From contig NC_035927.1 of assembly GCF_000348985.1 (NCBI RefSeq), forward strand, positions 558,001 through 622,000: a DNA stretch of 64,000 nucleotides, given 5' to 3'. Within the stretch, counting starts at the first letter, position 1. Each line of letters opens with the position of its first letter. The notes under the pieces were generated by a model. The model searched no databases and was not told the origin of the DNA. It saw only the letters and a program-made list of their open reading frames with translations. This document shows, piece by piece, positions 1-10,085 of the stretch. This DNA is from Huiozyma naganishii CBS 8797 (lineage: Eukaryota > Ascomycota > Saccharomycetes > Saccharomycetales > Saccharomycetaceae). Made by a program: the position numbers and the translations under genes.

Positions 1-335
1 TGGGCAGAGCCATGGGGCGGTTTCCCAGGATTGGTATATATCGCCATGTAATACGAGATCCAGATCATAGTAAGGCAAAATTGGAATATTATCTGGCGCT
101 TGTTGGACAAACTGTTCCTCAGGATGAACCAGTGCGCTGGGTACCCGATGAAGAAAATCAATGAACATGGGATTGCAATCCCATGCCATGGCTGCTTCAA
201 CTGTACAGGCATTCAGCTCTATATCGTATGCTGTATATCCCCTTGGTTGTATTTCGTCATCCAAGAAAGTGTCTTTTCGCAACTTCCTTCGGAAGGACTT
301 CCACGATAGAAATTAGTGGTCATTTTTGATGACAT
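1..335 (-). CDS. Partial minus-strand ORF at left edge, perhaps BOP2 N-terminus, possibly frameshifted
   Basis: A minus-strand frame is open from about 312 to the window edge (104 codons) with protein-like composition (for example DTFLDDEIQPRGYTAYDIEL). It has no ATG until 189. A second frame with ATG at 335 reads MSSKMTTNFYR and stops 38 codons later. Joining the two near 303, as if one base were missing after TATCG, would give a continuous protein from 335 off the left end. I do not recognise the sequence itself. Since the NEJ1-RED1 block is inverted here, S. cerevisiae gene order would place PDR8 (plus) and then BOP2 (minus) at this spot, and the strand fits BOP2, a protein of unknown function. 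That assignment is inference from position only. The gene diverges from NEJ1. Confidence 0.35.
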
Positions 336-382
336 AGAGAATCCAGAGGTTTGAGTCTCTTTGGTATCCCGTTCAATGACTG

Positions 383-1357
383 ATGTTGTGCGACAGTGAC
401 GTTGCCACTTCCTTAGCAGGGCAACGTGATGCCTGCAATTGGAGGGTTTGTCGGGTACTCAACGAACAGGAATCCCCACTAGGTTCTGAACATCGCTCTC
501 TATGGTTTTTGTGCACAATTTGGGGTCCACATGAGCAGTCCATACTGTTTCTTCTACTACAGTCGGCGCTGCCATTCCAGGATACAGGACTAGTCAATCC
601 AATCATATCCGAACTGCGTCTCGAAAGCATAGAGGAACAATATAGGACGCAAGGGTTTGAAGCGGTTGATAATGAAACGATTATCCAAGAAATCCATCAC
701 CTGGAAGAGCTCTGCATCAACGATATCGCTTTATCCATTTCAATTAATCCCGCAAATGGTGATTCAAGCTTGAGACTGACGTTGACAGTCCCCAAGGTCG
801 TCTCTTCGCTGGCCAATTCAGTTGTCGCCAAGTTGTACAGTAGCCTCATCGAGCAGTTTATAGAGGGAGGCCAAAATCTGTTGACCTTGGTGCACGAGCA
901 AGAGGAGACAATACACCGAAAGGACGATGTGGTTCAGTTTTTGAAGGATACTACAGTGGATCTTGGTGGTAGCAGTACAATTGACAGGTGGGCTCCCCCT
1001 GGTTCCATAAACTACCATGTTTTGAAACCGCGTGGCGCCCGTCGCGTGAACAAACTGGATTTGAACCGCGAAAGCTCGGCAAGACGCATCCTGTGCAGTA
1101 AGATATTGGACAATACACGTTTGTGGGCCAACCCAATCGGCGAGGAGGCCAGAGAGCCACCGTTGAAGCGCACTACATCCTTTGATGAGGAGCTCGCGTC
1201 GAAGGAGGAGCGCGAGATTGATGTTGTTGAATTTGACAAAGAACCGTCCTCTTCGATAAATACGGGCTCCTCAACGGAGGGTTCTACACCGTCTCCAAGC
1301 AAGCGTCTACGTAAGTTTGGCAAAATCAAAGCCAAAACGGATGGAGAGGCTAGTTGA
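383..1357 (+). CDS. NEJ1: Nej1, XLF-like non-homologous end-joining factor
   Basis: Predicted 324-aa orthologue of S. cerevisiae Nej1 (about 342 aa), the XLF/Cernunnos-like partner of Lif1-Dnl4 in ligating double-strand breaks in the nucleus. Recognition rests on the conserved middle segment IDRWAPPGSINY before an acidic or Ser-rich tail, and on the basic C-terminus KRLRKFGKIKAK, which is the Nej1 Lif1-binding and nuclear-localisation end. The N-terminal half is hydrophobic, as expected for the XRCC4-like head. The ATG at 383 lines up with the usual N-terminus (an N-W-R-V segment followed by a hydrophobic strand). It converges on RPS28B, as in S. cerevisiae YLR264W/YLR265C. In S. cerevisiae the gene is haploid-specific; I could not find a convincing a1-alpha2 operator upstream. 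Confidence 0.88.
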   Translation: MLCDSDVATSLAGQRDACNWRVCRVLNEQESPLGSEHRSLWFLCTIWGPHEQSILFLLLQSALPFQDTGLVNPIISELRLESIEEQYRTQGFEAVDNETIIQEIHHLEELCINDIALSISINPANGDSSLRLTLTVPKVVSSLANSVVAKLYSSLIEQFIEGGQNLLTLVHEQEETIHRKDDVVQFLKDTTVDLGGSSTIDRWAPPGSINYHVLKPRGARRVNKLDLNRESSARRILCSKILDNTRLWANPIGEEAREPPLKRTTSFDEELASKEEREIDVVEFDKEPSSSINTGSSTEGSTPSPSKRLRKFGKIKAKTDGEAS

Positions 1358-1734
1358 TAAGTAGACACCTCAATTACTTTCTAGCAATTTTATAGGTTAC
1401 TTTTCAGTTAATAGCATAAAATATTATTATATGTTATCTATATGTAATATGGACGCGGAACATATAAAATTTTAGTTAGAAATGGGGGTGGGTGCGATGA
1501 AGGGAAGTCTTCGTTTGGTTTACATTTAGAGCCACTTCGATGGTTTATTAATTTTCTATATTCATTGTGAAGTATTATTATTGGCAAATTCACCGAGAGG
1601 CAACTAAATTATGATGACATAGGTTATTATGAGAGATTGTACATTTGTTGGTAATAAAAAAAGCAGAAAACTGACGAGCTCAAAAGGGTGTAAAAAGCTT
1701 GGCCAGCTTGCATATTCCATTGTACAAAATTCTC
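1358..1734. other. Convergent NEJ1/RPS28B 3' region
   Basis: A+T-rich intergenic DNA between two convergent stop codons. No ORF is supported. It must contain both 3' UTRs. On the RPS28 side, a small inverted repeat (AAGCT at 1695-1699 and AGCTT at 1705-1709) lies just after the stop. In S. cerevisiae the RPS28B 3' UTR carries a stem-loop used by Rps28 and Edc3 to trigger decapping of its own mRNA; I cannot identify that element here by eye. Confidence 0.5.
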
Positions 1735-1938
1735 TTAACGCAAACGACGGGCTTCACGCTCGGATTCCATTAGAACCAAGATGTCGTTCTCTCTGACTGG
1801 ACCCTTGACGTTTCTGACAATGGTTCTGGAAGTGTCTTCCAAGAATTCGACACGGACCTGGGTGACACCACCACGGGAACCGGTACGGCCTAAAACTTTG
1901 ATAACCTTGGCTAGAGTAACGGGGGTCTTGGTATCCAT
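1735..1938 (-). CDS. RPS28B: Ribosomal protein S28 (eS28)
   Basis: A 67-aa protein beginning [20 protein letters not shown] and ending SEREARRLR, exactly the length of fungal eS28. It is a small OB-fold protein of the 40S subunit near the mRNA exit and E-site region. The internal ATG at 1938 is chosen over longer upstream starts because it gives the universally conserved N-terminus. The paralogue is assigned by position: RED1-RPS28-NEJ1 is the S. cerevisiae YLR263W-YLR264W-YLR265C order. In S. cerevisiae the YLR264W mRNA is autoregulated through Edc3-dependent decapping. No intron is seen. Confidence 0.96.
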   Translation of the reverse strand: MDTKTPVTLAKVIKVLGRTGSRGGVTQVRVEFLEDTSRTIVRNVKGPVRENDILVLMESEREARRLR

Positions 1939-2135
1939 CTTGTTCTTCTGATGTGCTAGAGGTGCTGGGGGGAGACTTAAGCAATAAACAGAGATAGAAC
2001 CAACAACTGAGAGTAGAAGTGGTAACGGATGAAGTGTAAGAACGCAGAATATATTGGCCCATAAAATAGAGAAAAAAAAATACTCGACGCAAGAAAAATT
2101 TTCAAAGCAAAAAAAGACGAAATTTTGTGCGTGGG

Positions 2136-4184
2136 TCATTTTGCACGGCGCGAATCGCAGTCCCGCTGCACGTCGTCGAGCCATGCGAGCAATTGGTCTT
2201 GTGACAGGTTCAGCAACGATGTCGACAGTTCTTGGAAGATGGTGACGATCTGTTCTGTGTCGCGCTCGAAGTCGGTCTGCAGCTTGTGGATCACGGTCTC
2301 GTAGCGCGTGGCGAGCCGCTTCAGGATTGTGTTGTTCAGTTCGTGGTTGACTATTTCGAGCTTGTGGATCATGTCGTCCGAGAAGGAGGTGACTGCTTGC
2401 TGGATCTGTTGCTGCAATTGATTCGCAAGTATCGCGTTTGCATTCATGGCTGGAAGTTTTAACATGTTTGGCCCGGGCTTCGTTGCAGTACCGAGCACTG
2501 TCTCATTCACCGTCGTCGAGTCGTTGTTCATGTAGTGGGAGCTGTTGCCTGCGGCATCGCACTGCCCAGAGTTCGGGTTGCCGCTCCCAATCTCGATTTC
2601 CTCGCATGGACTCAAAGAAGATTGAGCTTTCTCCGGTGTTCGCTCTTTAACCACCTCAACTTCCGGCTTGATTTTTTGCTCATTGACCTTAGACCGTGTG
2701 TTTCTCTCTGTTGGTGTTACTACATCCTTCTCTCGTTTTGAAAGGTGGTCCTGGGTTGTGATCTGGATTACCGGTTTCACTAAATTGGGGAAACTCGACA
2801 AGTGTCGTTCTCGTTTACCTCGATTCGGCGTTTTTTGGACTCTGCCCTTTGATTGCACCTTTTGGGCACTGCGATTGGATGCGGCGCCCTTCTTCGGGGC
2901 TGCAAGACTCTTGTTGAAGATATTATTCAACACGGAAATGTCCTTTAGGCCTACCGACCTTTTGGGGGTAACTTTTTTATGACGCGTGTCTGGGACAGTA
3001 CTTTTTTTGTCGTTGTACTTGGTGATTATCAACGAGGATGTTATAGGTACCCCATTTGGCGGGTTCGAGTTTTCTAAATCAAACTGCTTCTCTAATTCTT
3101 CTCTTGTTCTTGTTGTTTCTCGCGTCATCTTTCTTTTCTGAACTAGCACAGTGGGCGACTCCTCTGGTGAGTTCGCTGGCGGCCGCCAGTGGTCGGACTG
3201 ATCAGGTGTCGCCAACTGCTGGGTAAATGCAAGATTGTCATCTGTAGGTACTACCGTTATGTCTGGTACTGACGAGCCCTCTTCCACGCATTCCTCCTCC
3301 TCGGGGACTAATTCAGAACTCATCAATGTTAGATATCTGATAGACTCGCTTACTCTGAATTGCGGTTCATGCAATGCTCTAAACAACTTATCGATTTGCA
3401 AATGGTCATTAATTCTTAATGACAGAGTCCTTACCTGCTTGACCACTATTGACTGTCCATACAATTGTCTCACACCCCCACTCACCTGCAAGAGTAAATG
3501 ACTCTCAATCCCCTTCTGTACCGAAAAATGGGATTTAGGGATCTCCAAAATCATATTATGGTCCCCAAACAGGTATAAGTCCCCCTTGAACATTTGGACA
3601 TACGTCTGAGAGCTCAAACACGTTTTATTCCCAGAGATTAATTGATCCAGGGGGAATACGTTCCCCATTGGAAGGTATAACACTTTGATTATCTCTAAAT
3701 TGTCCTCCCCACCATTGGAACGTCCCAGTTCGTCTTGCATGTTAGCTGTAGGTTGGTATAGATGAAGGCAAGCCAGCTTGCACAGTAGTTTAAACAAAAA
3801 CAGCTTTTGGCCAAGGAAGCGCGTCTCAACCCGCTTTGTTATATGTTGTTCTAGAATTCCACGTAAGAACTTCACTCCACCCGCACCACTGGAAGCGATC
3901 TTGTCCAACAGTATTAAATACTTCCATTCGTCTGATCCAGAGCACCCACGAACAAGCAACTCGTCCAACAAAGGTACATCCTTTCCTGTAATAAGTGTCA
4001 AGCTATTAGGCTGTAACACACTGGTCCAACACAACCAGTAGGCGTCTTTGCTACCCTCATCTTTCAAACTGGCATATATTTTGAGCAATTCATTCAAAGG
4101 TTTTAAATCATTCAGTTGAAACCCATTTTTAGCCCCCTGTCTTAGTATTACACTAACAATGGACCCATTTCTTCTGGTGCCCAT
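2136..4184 (-). CDS. RED1: Red1, meiotic chromosome-axis protein
   Basis: Predicted 682 aa (S. cerevisiae about 827). Red1 is a component of the meiotic axial/lateral elements that works with Hop1 and Mek1 in recombination and partner choice. Visible structure: an N-terminal alpha-helical/ARM-like plus PH-like region (about residues 1-330), a long polar, Ser/Thr- and Lys-rich disordered middle, and a C-terminal amphipathic coiled coil (about 590-682), which in Red1 forms tetramers and filaments. The first true ATG is at 4184; the frame extends a few codons upstream only through a non-ATG codon. Assignment is helped by the RED1-RPS28B-NEJ1 cluster. The protein is fast-evolving, so sequence similarity alone is modest outside the ends. 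The downstream neighbour RPS28 is on the same strand. Confidence 0.82.
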   Translation of the reverse strand: MGTRRNGSIVSVILRQGAKNGFQLNDLKPLNELLKIYASLKDEGSKDAYWLCWTSVLQPNSLTLITGKDVPLLDELLVRGCSGSDEWKYLILLDKIASSGAGGVKFLRGILEQHITKRVETRFLGQKLFLFKLLCKLACLHLYQPTANMQDELGRSNGGEDNLEIIKVLYLPMGNVFPLDQLISGNKTCLSSQTYVQMFKGDLYLFGDHNMILEIPKSHFSVQKGIESHLLLQVSGGVRQLYGQSIVVKQVRTLSLRINDHLQIDKLFRALHEPQFRVSESIRYLTLMSSELVPEEEECVEEGSSVPDITVVPTDDNLAFTQQLATPDQSDHWRPPANSPEESPTVLVQKRKMTRETTRTREELEKQFDLENSNPPNGVPITSSLIITKYNDKKSTVPDTRHKKVTPKRSVGLKDISVLNNIFNKSLAAPKKGAASNRSAQKVQSKGRVQKTPNRGKRERHLSSFPNLVKPVIQITTQDHLSKREKDVVTPTERNTRSKVNEQKIKPEVEVVKERTPEKAQSSLSPCEEIEIGSGNPNSGQCDAAGNSSHYMNNDSTTVNETVLGTATKPGPNMLKLPAMNANAILANQLQQQIQQAVTSFSDDMIHKLEIVNHELNNTILKRLATRYETVIHKLQTDFERDTEQIVTIFQELSTSLLNLSQDQLLAWLDDVQRDCDSRRAK

Positions 4185-5665
4185 GTCTCCAATAATTTTA
4201 TACACACCACTGCTGCTTGTCAGTCAAATTGTACTTGTTTCTTTCTATTCAAGAAACCAAACATTGGCTTAACCGCTGAGGTCTTCATTATTTTCATTTT
4301 TAATTTTAATTTCATTTTTTTTTTTGACTGCATAAGAGCAAACGGTCCCGTAACTTTGAGCAAGTTTCTGTATCTGTTGTAAAATTGAAGATATAGATAT
4401 ATATAATTACATAGCCGTATAATACGTAGTGGTATCTAGCAACTAAGTTGTGAATGTCCAATGCATTTTTAGAAAAAAATAGTTTTCAAAATGCCCCCAC
4501 ATATTGAAAAAAAGCGACAAAATGACCGGTGACCAAAAAAACCTTTCAAGGAAAATTCCCCCAAAACTGCCCTAAAGCAGTGTAAATTTTCACTTTTCTG
4601 ACGGGTACCAGAAGGTTTCTAATCCTCGAAACAGATTGCCTAACTCTACCCAAATATTTTGGTTATACAGCATGACCTTCCTTTCAGTCAGTCAGCTTCA
4701 TCCATTTATAGTTTGATTATAGCGAAATGGATTCCTCCATCTCAGCGTGAATGGATGTTTGTTATAGAAACCTTGTTACAGTCTCTCCCCCAACACAAAA
4801 TGGAATAAAGCAGTCCATAGGGCAGGTAGTATTAAAACATGCTCGTCTGGGCCCGCAGTACACGCAATTTGTCTTGGAAGTAGAGCTTTGTGTTATATTT
4901 TAGCCTTGGCAAGGGACGATGCGCTCCCTAAAGAATCTGTTTTAATTTTCTAACAGATTCCGGAATTTGCCAAAGCAAAAGATTGTTTATTATTGCCACC
5001 ATTTTGGGGATGACGTTACAATGGATGTTTTATGATTTTATATTAAAATAGGCGAGTTGGGGTTCTAAGCAGAAGCAAAAGAGAACCAAGAGAGAGAAGA
5101 TCTGAAGAAAGTGTAGGAAACGGGAATCATAAAAACCAAATTTACACCCGACCTTTTATATCATTTCCTCACTCGTGCTAAATTTACTTCCACGCGTGAG
5201 TGTGTCAATCCACTATATAATCTCTGTGTTTTCCTTTTCCCGAACCAAAATTTCCATTATTCTCGTTTTTGTGTCACTTTTACGGGAACAGAGCAACACC
5301 TACAGATGACGTATATCGCGACCGTTTTTTCTCCTTATTGTTTGAGAACTGGCAACGGTACATGCGTTGTACGGTATGCAGATCACACTGCCTTCCACAA
5401 GGTGTCTCTACGTGCCAAGAAGACCCTCTCTCTTACTTAACCACAAGTCTCTCGGAACAGTGCCCCAGAAGGGTAACTATTGGGTTCCTTTCGTTTCTTT
5501 TTAGTTTCCCAATTGGGTGTGGGATCTATATCGATTACGAGATAAGGATGGACCGGAAGGGAACCTCGAGACACTTCTCTTCGTTGCATTTAAACAGCTC
5601 GACGTGAGTGAAAATCGAGAGACTCCCTGTTGAACAGTAGAGTGAGAAATACACACACACTGGAA
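4185..5665. other. Intergenic, RED1/protease divergent promoters
   Basis: About 1.5 kb without a supported gene. The part near 5213 has a TATA-like CTATATAAT before the protease gene. A nested inverted repeat sits at 4906-4973 (separate entry). Open frames here are short and show no recognisable protein. Confidence 0.5.
4906..4973. repeat. Nested inverted repeat (hairpin)
   Basis: Outer arms TTGGCAA (4906-4912) and TTGCCAA (4967-4973) enclose inner arms GAATCTGTT (4933-4941) and AACAGATTC (4952-4960). All arms are perfect complements, so a two-step stem-loop is possible in RNA or a cruciform in DNA. No function is evident. Confidence 0.7.
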
Positions 5666-6928
5666 ATGATTTTCGCTGGAATATTAGTGCTTTGCCAGTA
5701 TCTTTATGCCGTCTATGGTGCTGCTGTACCTCCCCTAGCTGACCTCAGTGGGGAACACCGTTTCTTCATGTCAGGGAAATCCACGATTCTAAACGAGTTT
5801 CTTGTAATGTTCAAGCCTATGGTCGATCGAGAGGAGGTGGAGGTAGGTCTTTCCGTTTTGGCCGGGCGGTTCCCCCTTGCACAGTTCGAACAGTTCCACA
5901 TCGCCGATGAACTGATCGGATTCACTGTAAAGAACTTCCCTTTCCACAACGTTTACTTCTTGTTGCAAATCCCATTTGTCGAGATGGTCGAAACCAATTC
6001 TAAAGTGTACGCTTTGAACGTGACCGTTCAAGAGGATGTCCCCTGGGGGTTGATGCGGCTTTCTCAACGAGACAGAGTGCGCATTGGGGACGAGCAAGTT
6101 TACAGGTACGACACGCGGGGGAGCGCTAAAGATGTTAACGTGTACATATTAGATACTGGGATTCAAGTGGATCATGAGGAATTTGAGGGGAGGGCTCGGT
6201 GGGGGAAGACGATTGCCTGGAACGATCCGGATAGGGACGATAACGGGCACGGGACACACTGCGCCGGGATTGTTGGTGGGGCCACCTACGGCGTTGCGAA
6301 GGAGGCCAACTTGATTGCTGTGAAAGTGTTGCATGCTACAGGCGATGGGGAGATGTCAGACGTGATCAGGGGGATAGAGTTTGCCGTGAACGAACATTTG
6401 ACTCGTAACCAGGATGAGGTAAGAGGTTCCATCATCAATCTTTCCCTCGGTGCTGGAGAGTCCCCTGCTTTGCAGAGAGTGGTCACCGCTGCTTTGAACA
6501 AAGGTGTTCATTTCGCCGTTGCCGCTGGTAATGAGGATGACAATGCTTGTTACAGTTCCCCTGCTAACATTGACGGTGTTGTGACTGTTGGTGGGTCCAC
6601 TTTCAGCGACGACAGGGCGTTTTTCTCCAATTGGGGTCCCTGTATTGATGTTTTTGCACCTGGTGTCAATGTTAAATCATCGTACGTTGGGGCAGCGAAA
6701 AACAAAACGTTGAGTCTTTCCGGGACATCCACGTCTGCACCGCACGTGGCTGGTTTAATGGCGTACTTATTGTCTTTGGAACCGGATACGAAAAGCCAAT
6801 TTCATACTGCGTGGAGCAATCCGGCACAATTGAAGCAGAAACTGGTTAGTTTGGCGACAGAGGGTAAATTATTCGAAGTCCCAGACGACACGGCCAACCT
6901 GATGATCTTCAATGGCGTCAAACAATAA
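5666..6928 (+). CDS. Subtilisin-like serine protease (RRT12/YSP3/PRB1 family)
   Basis: Predicted 420-aa S8 peptidase. Residues 1-18 form a hydrophobic signal peptide. A propeptide of the inhibitor I9 type follows (about 44-115, with the NEFLVMFKP strand). The catalytic domain has Asp163 (YILDTG), His195 (NGHGTHCAG), oxyanion Asn289 (AAGN) and Ser355 (SGTSTSAPH), so all catalytic residues are present. ATG 5666 is the first ATG in the frame and gives the signal peptide directly. S. cerevisiae has three relatives: vacuolar Prb1, Ysp3 and the spore-wall protein Rrt12. At 420 aa this one is shorter than any of them, and none lies next to PIG1 in S. cerevisiae. It may be a relocated copy; its exact orthology is unresolved. 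TATA-like DNA lies near 5213. Confidence 0.85.
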   Translation: MIFAGILVLCQYLYAVYGAAVPPLADLSGEHRFFMSGKSTILNEFLVMFKPMVDREEVEVGLSVLAGRFPLAQFEQFHIADELIGFTVKNFPFHNVYFLLQIPFVEMVETNSKVYALNVTVQEDVPWGLMRLSQRDRVRIGDEQVYRYDTRGSAKDVNVYILDTGIQVDHEEFEGRARWGKTIAWNDPDRDDNGHGTHCAGIVGGATYGVAKEANLIAVKVLHATGDGEMSDVIRGIEFAVNEHLTRNQDEVRGSIINLSLGAGESPALQRVVTAALNKGVHFAVAAGNEDDNACYSSPANIDGVVTVGGSTFSDDRAFFSNWGPCIDVFAPGVNVKSSYVGAAKNKTLSLSGTSTSAPHVAGLMAYLLSLEPDTKSQFHTAWSNPAQLKQKLVSLATEGKLFEVPDDTANLMIFNGVKQ

Positions 6929-7302
6929 TACGGAAGCGATCATGCAGCTGGACTGCTGAAAAAAAGAAAGTTTGCTAACAGGATGCCCGAAAGCATGTAC
7001 TATTGCAAGTGTATAGATCATGGTATTTTTATAATTGTTACGCACAATTTATATACTAAGTACGTAATAGAGCAAGTGCGGAATGTATAATAAATGCTTG
7101 GCAATAAAGTAACCAGAAAATGTGTATGCAAAATGAATGTTAAAGGAACATGGGTTGACCAAGTTGCACAGGGGGGGGGGTGGCTCCCGCGACTAACCTG
7201 ACGGGGTGTTGTTGCCCGTTGTGAAGAAGCAATACGAGTTCAACAGAGTCTGGTAATCCATCTCCCTTGGTTTCAACTCGAGGCCTGTCGAGGAGTCCGT
7301 GA
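6929..7302. other. Convergent protease/PIG1 3' region
   Basis: Intergenic DNA between convergent stops. It contains a run of ten G at 7171-7180. No gene is supported. Confidence 0.5.
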
Positions 7303-9186
7303 TCACGGTGTTGTCGCTGATCCGTCGCGACCCCCGGCCTCTTTGTTATCCATCGATGAGGAGGAGGAGCTCTGCGATTTCGAGGACGACGAGATCGACT
7401 CCGCTTCGTCATCCAGTAGCTGCCTTGTGTTTATGAGGGTATCGTTTGAGTTGTTGCTGCGGGACACCTCCCTCGCTGGGGTGCCACCGGCCGTGTAATT
7501 CCCGTTGTCCATGGTTCTCATGGTGACGGTCTTGTGTCCATTTTCGTGGTAAGCGGTGTCCTCTGTCTCGTTACTGTACATCAGTGGTGTCTCCGTGGCG
7601 ACGCTTTTCTGATCATCGAAAAACTCGTCCTTACCTGGGAGATCGTACGGGTCTAGTAGTAAAGTTTCGTTGTCGTTGTCGTTATAGTAGAACACGTCAT
7701 CTTTCCCGTCCATGAGTGATTCGTTGAAATCTTGTAGAGGTGATAGATCACTTAGGGACGAGGATAAGGATGAGCAAAGAGACGGGGTAGTGTAGATAGG
7801 CGGGTCGTCCAACCCTGCCCCATCCGGCATGCGCTCCATGAATTTCTCTGCTTCTCTTTCGGACCTGTTGTTGTTGGCGTCCACTGCGGTCTCCATGCTC
7901 GTCCCCGTGTCCAGGGATAGCAGGACCGAGTTCAAGCTCGTTGGTTTGATCAGCGTCGTGTCGTTGTGGTACAGGTGCTTTAGTGGTGATGTGTTGTAGT
8001 AGTCTGTGTCGTCGCTGAAACTACGAGAGACGGAGGGCCGAGGAATACGGCCATCTCCATCGCGGAGCGTGTCGTCGAAGGGAAGTTTATGGGATAACGT
8101 GGTGGACACCAAGAAATCCGAGTAGAAGGAGGATTTGCGAATACAATTCGTATTATTGTTATTAGTTTTAGAGGTAGTACTTTCAGGTGTTTCCCTCTTG
8201 GATATGCTACTGTTGATCCGCTGTTGTGAGTGCGTTGAGAGGTAAAGTTCATTGACTGTTCTGACGAGGAAGTTAAACTCGTAGTTCTGGTAGTTGTTGT
8301 TATCGTAGTAAGTCTCGTAATTAACGTCATACCGACAACACAGTTTCAAAGACAGTGGACATAGGGATTCCCCATCTTTACAGTACAGCAATTTTTTGAA
8401 TTTCAGGAAGTACCGCATAGCGTCCAAGTTAACCACGAATTTGAACTCGTCCAACCTTCCAGTGATGGATCTGTTGTAAGTGGCGGTGACGTAGTGGATA
8501 TCCAACCAATCGTTGAAAGTGAATTTAATCTCTATGAACTTCTCGAAGTTTAAGTTGTTAACGTATATCAACCCTTCCAGTTTCGTCTTCCCACCGTCCA
8601 GCGGCCGTAGCGAGTGCAATTTTATATTCTGGCCGTTCATATAGCTGAATATATCGTTTTCCCCCCGCGTTTGTTCAGCGGTTGGCGGTTCCAAATTCGA
8701 CTTCACGAAATCCCACTCGACCACATCAAACACTGTATCATCCTCGCAGGGGACAGGCGAGGTAACTTTACGAATGCTCCTGGACGCCGAGCCACTACCG
8801 TAGCTGTAGCTATCGTTATCGTTATCACTGTCAGAGTCGTAATCCAGTTGGAACGAGTTACCTCTAACGAACAGGGGGAAACTCTCCAAATCGTTGAACC
8901 AAACGTCCCCCTCGTAGCCACCACCACCACCACCTGTCAAAGGCGTCGTGTCATTCACGAAGGATAAATCAGGAGAATTTTCAGCGGATATGGTGATTGG
9001 TTTATCTGTAGAGTGGAAGCTCTTGACCGTGGTCAATTCGGAAGCAAACCTCACGAACTTTGAGCTCGACGAACTTGAGTCCGTGGACCCGGTCGACGAC
9101 AGCGACGACCTTCTGGACGATCCCTTCAACGACGGTTTCAGCGACCCGCGCATCGTGCTGGTCGGACTTGTTCTGTGTGCTATCAT
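7303..9186 (-). CDS. PIG1: Glc7 (PP1) regulatory subunit for glycogen, Pig1/Gac1 family
   Basis: Predicted 627 aa. Gac1/Pig1 proteins target the PP1 phosphatase Glc7 to glycogen synthase. An RVxF-type PP1-docking motif, KFVRF, lies at 43-47. A carbohydrate-binding CBM21 domain spans about 190-307 (FIEIKFTFNDW, then VVNLDAMRYFLKF and the NYEFNF end). The C-terminal half is low-complexity, rich in Ser/Asn/Asp. Position beside MCM5 in divergent orientation matches S. cerevisiae YLR273C (PIG1), so this is taken as PIG1 rather than its ohnologue GAC1. The ATG at 9186 is used; Met12 is an alternative start that would still keep the PP1 motif. Confidence 0.87.
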   Translation of the reverse strand: MIAHRTSPTSTMRGSLKPSLKGSSRRSSLSSTGSTDSSSSSSKFVRFASELTTVKSFHSTDKPITISAENSPDLSFVNDTTPLTGGGGGGYEGDVWFNDLESFPLFVRGNSFQLDYDSDSDNDNDSYSYGSGSASRSIRKVTSPVPCEDDTVFDVVEWDFVKSNLEPPTAEQTRGENDIFSYMNGQNIKLHSLRPLDGGKTKLEGLIYVNNLNFEKFIEIKFTFNDWLDIHYVTATYNRSITGRLDEFKFVVNLDAMRYFLKFKKLLYCKDGESLCPLSLKLCCRYDVNYETYYDNNNYQNYEFNFLVRTVNELYLSTHSQQRINSSISKRETPESTTSKTNNNNTNCIRKSSFYSDFLVSTTLSHKLPFDDTLRDGDGRIPRPSVSRSFSDDTDYYNTSPLKHLYHNDTTLIKPTSLNSVLLSLDTGTSMETAVDANNNRSEREAEKFMERMPDGAGLDDPPIYTTPSLCSSLSSSLSDLSPLQDFNESLMDGKDDVFYYNDNDNETLLLDPYDLPGKDEFFDDQKSVATETPLMYSNETEDTAYHENGHKTVTMRTMDNGNYTAGGTPAREVSRSNNSNDTLINTRQLLDDEAESISSSSKSQSSSSSSMDNKEAGGRDGSATTP

Positions 9187-9688
9187 TACGTTGTGAAATT
9201 TGTTGGACGAAAATAAACAAAAACGACACCCCCCGCAAAAAAAAGGAACTAAAATTCAAAATTAGCAAACACAGTATGGTAGCAAAAAACGAAGTGAACG
9301 CGTCTTACGATCCGGGGGAAAGTTGCTCGAGGTCTACAAACAAACGAAGAACCAAAGAGAAAAAGAGAAAAAAAATAATACTTGGACCCCCGGGATTTGT
9401 AATACTCAACAACTGAAAAGACACAGAACTCGAGAACAATTCTTCCACTGCAAATATATATACAATATATATGTATATATATATTAGATAAGGAAGAGAC
9501 GAGATTTTATTGCGGGGGGAAGAAGAGAGTGAGGATTAGACGATAGATAACAAAGGATATCATGAGTGTGATGTAGCAACAACTGTTGATTCTTGCGTCT
9601 TTGTCTCGCTTCCCCAGAGTGCTCTTCGTTCCCGAATCTGATAACTGCAAGAGGCTCTGCACAAATCTCCCTGCAACCCTCTCTCCCC

Positions 9689-9715
9689 CTGCGGCAGCCG
9701 TAGCCGCTGCCGCAG
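9689..9715. repeat. Perfect 10-bp inverted repeat
   Basis: Arms CTGCGGCAGC (9689-9698) and GCTGCCGCAG (9706-9715) are exact complements with a 7-nt loop. The arms are G+C-rich and would fold stably. Confidence 0.85.
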
Positions 9716-10085
9716 TGTTCCCAAAGCAGAAGAACAATGGGTGTTTCGCACACCCTCCCCCAGAACAATGCGCATGTGAATCGAGTGCAGGCAGTTTCTT
9801 TTTTTTCCCGCGATAAGGGATGTGTGCATGCACTGCACAAGTGTTCCGCAACACAGAGCGCCCCGCACGGCACGGTGTCCCGCACCCGTGCGCCACACAC
9901 TGCAGCGCCACAGCAGCAAGAAAAAGTCGCCGCGCGCTCCGTCTGCCTTTCCGTTTCCGGGGCATCGGGGCGGGACCCATTGTGTGCTGGGGGGAAAAGG
10001 GGGAGCGGCGGGCGGCGGCCTGGGCGGCGGCCGTCTAGACTCGCTGCTCCTTCCCAATGGGGCAACACGCAGCAACGCGCGCTTA

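Noticed and set aside
381..402. Possible a1-alpha2 operator at the NEJ1 start (TGATGT...ACAGTGA)
   Set aside because: The spacing and one half-site are off, and it overlaps the start codon.
1609..1672. ATGATGA and CTGA spaced 60 nt apart in the NEJ1/RPS28B region, resembling a C/D snoRNA
   Set aside because: No terminal stem, no convincing guide sequence next to the D box, and the motifs are short enough to arise by chance.
5269..5607. 112-codon ORF upstream of the protease gene
   Set aside because: It starts from the first ATG in promoter DNA, has no domain or homology I recognise, and it would crowd the protease promoter.
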